DNA of 12,012 bases from Gammaproteobacteria bacterium (lineage in GTDB: Bacteria; Pseudomonadota; Gammaproteobacteria; UBA6429; Thiohalophilaceae), in NCBI GenBank assembly GCA_024641445.1, contig JAHEDA010000057.1:1-12012 (forward strand). Reading direction: 5' to 3'. Under the pieces are notes generated by a model that saw only the letters and a list, made by a program, of their open reading frames with translations, was not told the origin of the DNA and made no database searches. A program made the translations under genes and the position numbers. Of the stretch, positions 6,665-12,012 are shown in pieces; the first letter of the stretch is position 1; each line of letters opens with the position of its first letter.

Positions 6665-7845
6665 GCCGTCCTCCCCTCCTGTTGTATCCACGCCCTCATT
6701 CTCACACCTAACCATGAGCCCATAAAGCCCATCACCAGCCACAACCAACCATGCAGACTACCGGAGCTGATACCAGCCAGGAGACCACCAATGTTACAGC
6801 CAAAGGCAAGGCGTGCGCCGTATCCCATCAACAGGCCGCCGAGTACTGCGGTGGCAATGCGTCGGGGTTTGAGACGCCCCTCGGGGGCAAATTTTCCCGC
6901 CAGTGCCGCCGCAAGCATCGAGCCAAGAATTATCCCGAAGTCCATAAGCGATGTCACATCGGCAAGCACACTACTATTGAGTGCCTTGACCTGATACCCC
7001 GATGCCCAAAAACTATACGCGGTAAGGTCACCACCGAGTGCGCTCCATATCTTGGCACCCCACAGGGCAAAGGCGAAGGTAATCGACCAGGGATGCCCCG
7101 CGAGTAGCAAGGTAGCAAGATTGAGGATTGCGAGGGCAACGATAGCCCACCACAACGGCCAACCACCAAAGATGAGCCTGTGCGTCACTGAGGTATTCGA
7201 GTTGGTGATGAGCGCCTGTGCAGAACCATGCCTCACTCTCTCCAGTTGCAAGACAATAAAATAGAGTAAACCCAGCACACTAAATTGTACGAACAAGGCG
7301 GGCAGCCAACCCAGAGACTGAATCACCGATATTTTACCGAGACTCGGTAAAGTCAACCACCAGGGTAAATGCATGCTGCCTAGGGTTGCACCGACGATGA
7401 AGAAACTCAATGCCAATAACATATCGATCTGGCCCCAGCCCACCGTAAAGAGCGTGCCCGAGCCACAACCGCCACCTAGCTGCATACCAATGCCGAATAG
7501 AAATGCACCGATCAGCACCGACATCCCAACCGGTGCCAGTGCGGCACTGGTACCCGTAACACCAAACATGCCTCCCAATACGGGAAAGAAGAGTAGCGAG
7601 GTCAGGGCCAACAGACCAATCTGGGCGCGAATCCCCTGACTTCGACGCTCACGCACAAAGCTACGCCAACCTCCGGAGAAACCAAACAAGGCATGCATGA
7701 GCACATAGCCAATACCGACGCCAACGAGCAGGAGCCAGGCCTGATGCAGGTCAAATGCCCGCGAGATAAATGCAAATAGAGTGGTTATTACGAGCAGACT
7801 GGTAATAATCACCGGGCGATCTGCGGGTTGAGGTGTAGACATCAT
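6661..7845 (-). CDS. YeeE/YedE family sulfur-compound transporter
   Basis: The protein has 394 residues and is almost entirely hydrophobic, with about nine or ten membrane segments. It has the twofold glycine-rich pattern of YeeE/YedE (TsuA) proteins: FGIGMQLGGGCGSGTLF with Cys127, and LAFGCNIGGLLAGISSG with Cys350. In the characterised thiosulfate importer TsuA, conserved cysteines in such motifs line the path of the substrate. These are the only two cysteines in this protein, so a third TsuA cysteine appears missing. Thiosulfate or another reduced sulfur species is the likely cargo, but this is by homology. Two adjacent ATG codons (7845 and 7842) could start it; AAAGGT lies six bases before the first. 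It begins 70 bases after the cyclic-di-GMP gene and its stop overlaps the start of the cysteine-repeat gene. Confidence 0.92.
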   Translation of the reverse strand: MMSTPQPADRPVIITSLLVITTLFAFISRAFDLHQAWLLLVGVGIGYVLMHALFGFSGGWRSFVRERRSQGIRAQIGLLALTSLLFFPVLGGMFGVTGTSAALAPVGMSVLIGAFLFGIGMQLGGGCGSGTLFTVGWGQIDMLLALSFFIVGATLGSMHLPWWLTLPSLGKISVIQSLGWLPALFVQFSVLGLLYFIVLQLERVRHGSAQALITNSNTSVTHRLIFGGWPLWWAIVALAILNLATLLLAGHPWSITFAFALWGAKIWSALGGDLTAYSFWASGYQVKALNSSVLADVTSLMDFGIILGSMLAAALAGKFAPEGRLKPRRIATAVLGGLLMGYGARLAFGCNIGGLLAGISSGSLHGWLWLVMGFMGSWLGVRMRAWIQQEGRTA

Positions 7846-7899
7846 GCCTGTACCTTTACTTATTTTTTCGATTGTTCAATTCAAACACGCATCGCTTCG

Positions 7900-7916
7900 A
7901 CCAGCAAGTTGCTGGT
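7900..7916. repeat. Inverted repeat at the end of the GGDEF/EAL gene
   Basis: ACCAGC (7900-7905) and GCTGGT (7911-7916) form a six-base stem with a five-base loop; AA and TT at the loop edges could extend pairing. It touches the TAA stop of the leftward GGDEF/EAL gene. No T run follows on the - strand, so it is at best a weak or Rho-assisted terminator, or an RNA 3'-end stabiliser. Confidence 0.4.
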
Positions 7917-10900
7917 TAAAACTTGGAAGACCAAGTCTGGGCCCATTGCATAAACGCGTCGTGCGACATGGGTTGCGCATAGTAAAACCCCTGAATGTAA
8001 TAGCAACCGTGTTCGCGCAGAAAGCCTAATTGCGCCTCGGTCTCTACCCCCTCCGCAATCACACGAAGGTTAAGGCTCTTACCCATGGCAAGGATGGCCG
8101 AGATAATGGCCGTGTCATCCGCATCCGTGCCGAGGTCGCGAATGAAGCTCTTGTCGATCTTCACCGTATCGATGGGGAAACGCTTGAGGTAACTCAGCGA
8201 AGAATAACCCGTACCGAAATCGTCCAGGGCCAACCCCGTCCCAAGTTGTTTGAGGTCGGCGCACAATTTCACATCCATTGCCGCGCCCTCGATCAACATC
8301 CCCTCTGTTATCTCGAATTCAATCTGGTGTGGACGTAGTCCATATTTTTGCATGACACCGGCCACCTCGTCAGCGAAGTCTGTTTGACGCAGGTGTCGAG
8401 AGGTCAGATTGAAGGCGATCTGCCCCGGTTTTATATCCGCATTTAACCAGGATTGAAAATCACGACAGGCGACATCAATCAACCAGCGTGTGATGGGGAT
8501 TATTTCACCACTATCCTCGGCAATCTTGATAAAATCATCGGGGGCAACCTCACCATTCTCATCATTCTTCCAGCGTAGCAATACCTCGACTCCGGCAAGC
8601 GTACCGTCCTGAATATTAACCTGGGGCTGATAGTACGGTATAAACTCATTGCGTTCGAGTGCACGGCGTAGACGGGCCTCAAGTCGGAAGCGCGCCATTG
8701 CCGATTCATTCATCTCACGAGTAAAGAACTGGTAGTTGCTGCGACCATTCTCCTTTGCGCGATACATAGCCGCATCGGCATTCTTCAACAATGACTCTTC
8801 GTCAGTTGCATCATTTGGATAAATACTGATCCCGATACTGCTGGAGATAAAGACCTCGCTCCCCTCCAGTTCAAACGGCTGGCGTAGCCTTTGAATCAAG
8901 GTGCCAGCCACCGCCGCGGCCCCCTCTGCACCTTTTACCTCGTTCAGGATCAGGATGAATTCATCGCCCCCCTGCCGTGCGACAGTGTCTTCCTTGCGCA
9001 CACATTCCTTAATACGATTGGCGACTTGCAACAGTAGTTTGTCACCCGCCGCATGCCCCATGGTATCGTTGATCTGTTTAAAGTGATCAAGATCGACAAA
9101 CAAGACGGCGACCTGGTGTCCATGCCGGGAGGCCTGTTTGAGACTCTGACCGAGGTGATCATTAAATAGTACGCGATTCGGTAATTCAGTCACTTCATCG
9201 TAATGCGCCAGACGAAATATCTCCTCCTCCGTGCGCTTCTTTTCGGTAATATCCGTAAAGATGCCAATATAGTGTACAGCCTTACCAGTCTCATCGAGAG
9301 AAGCTGAAATGTTGAGCCACTCGGGATAGACAAGGCCATCCTTACGCCGATTCCACACCTCGCCCTCCCAAACACCGTCCTCTAACAATTTATTCCAGAG
9401 ATGTTGATAGAAGGCCTGATCATGGCGACCCGAGCTCAGGATGGAGGGGCGCTTACCAATCACCTCATCCTGACTATATCCAGTGATCATGGTAAAGGCC
9501 TGATTCACGCGTAGTATCTTTGCCTCGGCATCCGTCACCATGATGGCCTCCTGCGTGTCTCGGAAGACGCTGGTGGCGATCCGCATCTCCGCCTCCATCA
9601 CTTGATGATGTTCATACATCATCTGGGTATGCAGGGCCAGGGCCGCCTCATGTGCGAGCCCCTCAATGATGTCGATATCACGCACTGAATAGATGTGGCC
9701 ACCCTCCTTATAGGACGTGATCAAGACACCGATGGACTGGCCATCCACGATCAGTGGCGTCGCCAGGGCCGTTGCCACATCAAAACGATGAATAATGGAC
9801 TTGTTGACACGCGGGTCATGCATGGCATCATCAATGGCGATCGTCTTACGGCTATTAAAGGCACGGACCGAGAGCGCATTCTCGGTCAGGGCCAATTGAT
9901 AGTGTCCATGTGGATTATATTCCACACCCGTATGGGCGACACCGATCAAGGTCTTGTCCTCGGGTTTGTGCAGCAAGAGAAATGACATGCCCCCCGGAAT
10001 GGCCTCATCACACGTCCGCAGTATTGAGCTGGCAATCTCGGCAAAGGTAATGTGCTTACCGATACCGCTGAGGATGCGATTACTGGTATGGATAATCTCG
10101 CTCTGGATGCGCATGTCATTCAAGAGCCCACGATAACCACAGGTAAGCACACCAATCTCATCGGTGGAACGGACGATGAGGCTGGCCGTGTCCATACTTG
10201 AGAGCGTCGGACTCCGTTCGAGAATAGTCTGCAAAGGAGCTAGTGAGCGTGAGAAACTGGTGACAAAGGTCATGGTGCCCGCGATGGCCAATAGTTCGAG
10301 CAACAGCCAGATACCAAAGGTCTCCAGGGTGAAGTAACCCGTGCGTGTCCAGAAATACTGCACCAGCATGGTGTCGATAAGGAGCGGGATGAGTGCGCCT
10401 AACAGGAAAATCTTGGCCTTGAGGCTGACTTGCACGCTTTGCAGGTGAATCTTGCTATAGGCATCACCGAAGAGATCCAGTATGCGATAGAAAATCGGCA
10501 GTCCGACAATGATCGACACAATCAGCGCGACCAGGTGGATGCGAAACCAGTCCACCGGTAGCGCAACGAAATCTGAATACCACTGGGCCGAGATAATCAC
10601 ACTGCTCGGGGCCATAAGCAGATAAAAGATAAAGACACCCCAGTACTCCAACGGGAACAGGCGCGTATACGCCAGTGCGTGCTCCGCCGTAGGGGCCGAT
10701 GGACGCTCTAAATATTTCCGCACTGGCCGCACCCGATAGTGGAAATAGGCTACGGCACCCAAGAGCGTCGTTAGAATGAACAGTGGTTCCAGTGGGTGGC
10801 TCAGGATTTCCCACATCTGCGTGGGCGTAAACATTTTAATAAATAACAGGAAGGAGAGACCGAAGATAGGCGGAATGGTCCAACTTAGTAAAATGAGACG

Positions 10901-10933
10901 GGCATATCGCCTGGAAAACTCGAGGGAATTCAT
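7916..10933 (-). CDS. Membrane-bound diguanylate cyclase/phosphodiesterase (6TM-HAMP-GAF-PAS-GGDEF-EAL)
   Basis: Counted from the ATG at 10933 the protein has 1005 residues. Six hydrophobic segments (about 13-35, 51-65, 95-115, 128-150, 172-194, 203-225) lead into a HAMP-like linker (about 224-277), a GAF domain (287-440), a PAS domain (452-563), GGDEF (575-737) and EAL (750-995). The cyclase signature is an intact GGDEF (655-659) with the inhibitory site RKED five residues before it. The phosphodiesterase signature reads EVL (783-785), with Asn842, Glu874, Asp904-Asp905, Lys925, the AEGVET glutamates and Gln981 all present, so both activities look possible. It makes and/or degrades cyclic-di-GMP at the inner membrane in response to an unknown signal. 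A TTG at 10978, right after an in-frame stop, would add 15 residues; neither start has a good Shine-Dalgarno sequence. The upstream phosphatase gene ends 81 bases away. Confidence 0.93.
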   Translation of the reverse strand: MNSLEFSRRYARLILLSWTIPPIFGLSFLLFIKMFTPTQMWEILSHPLEPLFILTTLLGAVAYFHYRVRPVRKYLERPSAPTAEHALAYTRLFPLEYWGVFIFYLLMAPSSVIISAQWYSDFVALPVDWFRIHLVALIVSIIVGLPIFYRILDLFGDAYSKIHLQSVQVSLKAKIFLLGALIPLLIDTMLVQYFWTRTGYFTLETFGIWLLLELLAIAGTMTFVTSFSRSLAPLQTILERSPTLSSMDTASLIVRSTDEIGVLTCGYRGLLNDMRIQSEIIHTSNRILSGIGKHITFAEIASSILRTCDEAIPGGMSFLLLHKPEDKTLIGVAHTGVEYNPHGHYQLALTENALSVRAFNSRKTIAIDDAMHDPRVNKSIIHRFDVATALATPLIVDGQSIGVLITSYKEGGHIYSVRDIDIIEGLAHEAALALHTQMMYEHHQVMEAEMRIATSVFRDTQEAIMVTDAEAKILRVNQAFTMITGYSQDEVIGKRPSILSSGRHDQAFYQHLWNKLLEDGVWEGEVWNRRKDGLVYPEWLNISASLDETGKAVHYIGIFTDITEKKRTEEEIFRLAHYDEVTELPNRVLFNDHLGQSLKQASRHGHQVAVLFVDLDHFKQINDTMGHAAGDKLLLQVANRIKECVRKEDTVARQGGDEFILILNEVKGAEGAAAVAGTLIQRLRQPFELEGSEVFISSSIGISIYPNDATDEESLLKNADAAMYRAKENGRSNYQFFTREMNESAMARFRLEARLRRALERNEFIPYYQPQVNIQDGTLAGVEVLLRWKNDENGEVAPDDFIKIAEDSGEIIPITRWLIDVACRDFQSWLNADIKPGQIAFNLTSRHLRQTDFADEVAGVMQKYGLRPHQIEFEITEGMLIEGAAMDVKLCADLKQLGTGLALDDFGTGYSSLSYLKRFPIDTVKIDKSFIRDLGTDADDTAIISAILAMGKSLNLRVIAEGVETEAQLGFLREHGCYYIQGFYYAQPMSHDAFMQWAQTWSSKF

Positions 10934-11014
10934 GGGTGCCCGGACAGCCTTGGTTACTTTGTGGAGGTAATCGGTCAATTATAGTCCCGAACCCCGCCAC
11001 AATGCAGTCCCCCG

Positions 11015-12012
11015 TCAACAGGCGAGAGCGATAAGCGGTACCCGCATCTCATCTGCGTCAATCCCCCCATGAACGCCCCGCTGCCAGAAGGGCCGCTCTC
11101 CTGGCAGCCAGTCCTTGATGGTATGACGGCCATGTAACAAGAGGGTGTAATCACCAATTCGCTCAAGCAGGCGTGGGTGGGGATGTCCATGACCAAACCA
11201 CCCCGCCTCGATTAGGGACGGGCTGGGGACTGCGGTGACTGCCTCACCAAAAGTAGTCTGCACATAATCAAGGAATATCGCCTCCATACCCGGTTTGAGG
11301 TAACAATAGGCCACCCTCCGCTCACCGCTAAGGGGCAGGCGCAGACAGTCTTCCAGCACGGGGTGTTGGCTGAGCCTGATCTCGCGGTCCTGTTCGACAT
11401 CAATAAAACCGTGATCCGCGGTCACCAGCAGTAGGGTATCCGTCCCGGCCAACTGTCGCTGTAGGCTCAGAAATGCCGCATTGAGCTCCTCATAATGATG
11501 CTGTACCGCCTCACTCCGTACGCCAAACTCATGTGCACGGCGGTCGTATTCGGGCCAATAGGCATAAACATAATTGCGCATCGCATCGGTGCGTACAGAC
11601 GCAGAAATCTGTGCCAGCATATCATTCATTGATGAGTAGGGATGGATATTGGCCGCACCACTAAAGGCATTATTAAACGGTGAATGCGCAATATAGGTTG
11701 GCGCAACAACATGCGATACTACCGGCAGCAGATCAAAAAAGGGGCGCGGCCGGTAGAGTTGCACGGCATCGACACCACTATGCGTGTAATCACTACCTCC
11801 CACACGCGACCGGAAGGGTAGCACCGAGGCGATCTGGCCCAGTTCCCGCAGATAGACATGCCACCCGGTCAGGCCGTGTTGTTGCGGTGCCTGTCCACTT
11901 AAAAAGGTAGGGATGGCGCTGGCGGTGGTAGAGGGAAATACCGAGGTCATTGCACCGTGCATATATTGATGCAGCGGCCAATCCGCTCCCTGACGAGAAA
12001 TATACTCATACC
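11015..12012 (-). CDS. Alkaline phosphatase superfamily protein (5' end outside window)
   Basis: The frame stays open to the right edge, so the ATG at 11962 is internal and the N-terminus, including the first metal-binding Asp, is missing. About 331 residues are visible. Counted from that ATG, MTSVFPSTTASAIPTFLSG holds the likely nucleophile Thr12 or Thr13, followed by APQQHGLTGWH. Metal ligands expected for the nucleotide pyrophosphatase/phosphodiesterase group are seen: Asp140 and His144 in EYDRRAHEFG, Asp183 and His184 in TADHGF, and a later GHGHPHP. The family hydrolyses phosphate mono- or diesters with two metal ions, usually zinc; the substrate cannot be told here. Cellular location cannot be judged without the N-terminus. 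It lies upstream of the cyclic-di-GMP gene in the same direction with no terminator between, so they may share a transcript. Confidence 0.88.
   Translation of the reverse strand, partial: YEYISRQGADWPLHQYMHGAMTSVFPSTTASAIPTFLSGQAPQQHGLTGWHVYLRELGQIASVLPFRSRVGGSDYTHSGVDAVQLYRPRPFFDLLPVVSHVVAPTYIAHSPFNNAFSGAANIHPYSSMNDMLAQISASVRTDAMRNYVYAYWPEYDRRAHEFGVRSEAVQHHYEELNAAFLSLQRQLAGTDTLLLVTADHGFIDVEQDREIRLSQHPVLEDCLRLPLSGERRVAYCYLKPGMEAIFLDYVQTTFGEAVTAVPSPSLIEAGWFGHGHPHPRLLERIGDYTLLLHGRHTIKDWLPGERPFWQRGVHGGIDADEMRVPLIALAC

Noticed and set aside
6665..6748. Longer start for the cysteine-repeat protein at 6748
   Set aside because: The extra stretch lies inside the YeeE-family gene, while the ATG at 6664 has a strong double Shine-Dalgarno sequence and an ATGA overlap.
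6566..6994. 142-codon + strand frame across the cysteine-repeat and YeeE genes
   Set aside because: It covers two better-supported - strand genes and has low-complexity, family-free translation.
11963..12012. Phosphatase gene starting at the ATG at 11962
   Set aside because: The frame continues open to the edge and encodes YEYISRQGADWPLHQY, which fits the family's region before the nucleophile, so the true start is outside the window.

Overview
The window reads as the chromosome of a proteobacterium, most likely a gammaproteobacterium with sulfur-based metabolism. This is an inference from a typical proteobacterial HrpA, dense Shine-Dalgarno-led genes, and a central block of sulfur-handling genes (a YeeE/YedE transporter, a periplasmic tandem rhodanese, a DUF6969 protein and an FmdB-type small protein). 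The species cannot be named from this sequence. No rRNA, tRNA, CRISPR array, insertion sequence or phage gene was seen. Genes are packed closely and no gap between genes exceeds 300 bases.

Left region (1-3303, + strand): the C-terminal half of the RNA helicase HrpA runs in from the left edge. After a 154-base gap holding a perfect 20-base palindrome come an unrecognised polytopic membrane protein and a DUF1697 protein, joined by an ATGA stop/start overlap. A bidirectional hairpin terminator (3379-3409) separates this side from the leftward genes.

Central region (3436-7845, - strand): this is the most interesting part. Reading right to left it encodes a YeeE/YedE-family membrane transporter, a 75-residue membrane-anchored peptide with four Pro-Cys-Ala/Ser-Leu repeats (translationally coupled by an ATGA overlap), a histidine-rich DUF6969 protein starting 10 bases later, and an exported tandem rhodanese ending at a strong intrinsic terminator. 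Next come a substrate-binding-like protein of the NMT1/THI5 type without a signal peptide, apparently from its own, possibly leaderless, promoter, and an FmdB-like small protein with a cysteine-rich tail and its own promoter. The plausible joint task is import and handing-on of reduced sulfur, with YeeE as the channel, rhodanese as the periplasmic sulfane-sulfur carrier, and the cysteine-repeat peptide as a candidate relay. The joint function is inferred, not shown.

Right region (7916-12012, - strand): a large membrane-bound cyclic-di-GMP enzyme (six membrane segments, HAMP-like linker, GAF, PAS, GGDEF, EAL) with both catalytic domains apparently intact, preceded by an alkaline-phosphatase-superfamily gene that runs off the right edge. 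The two may be co-transcribed.
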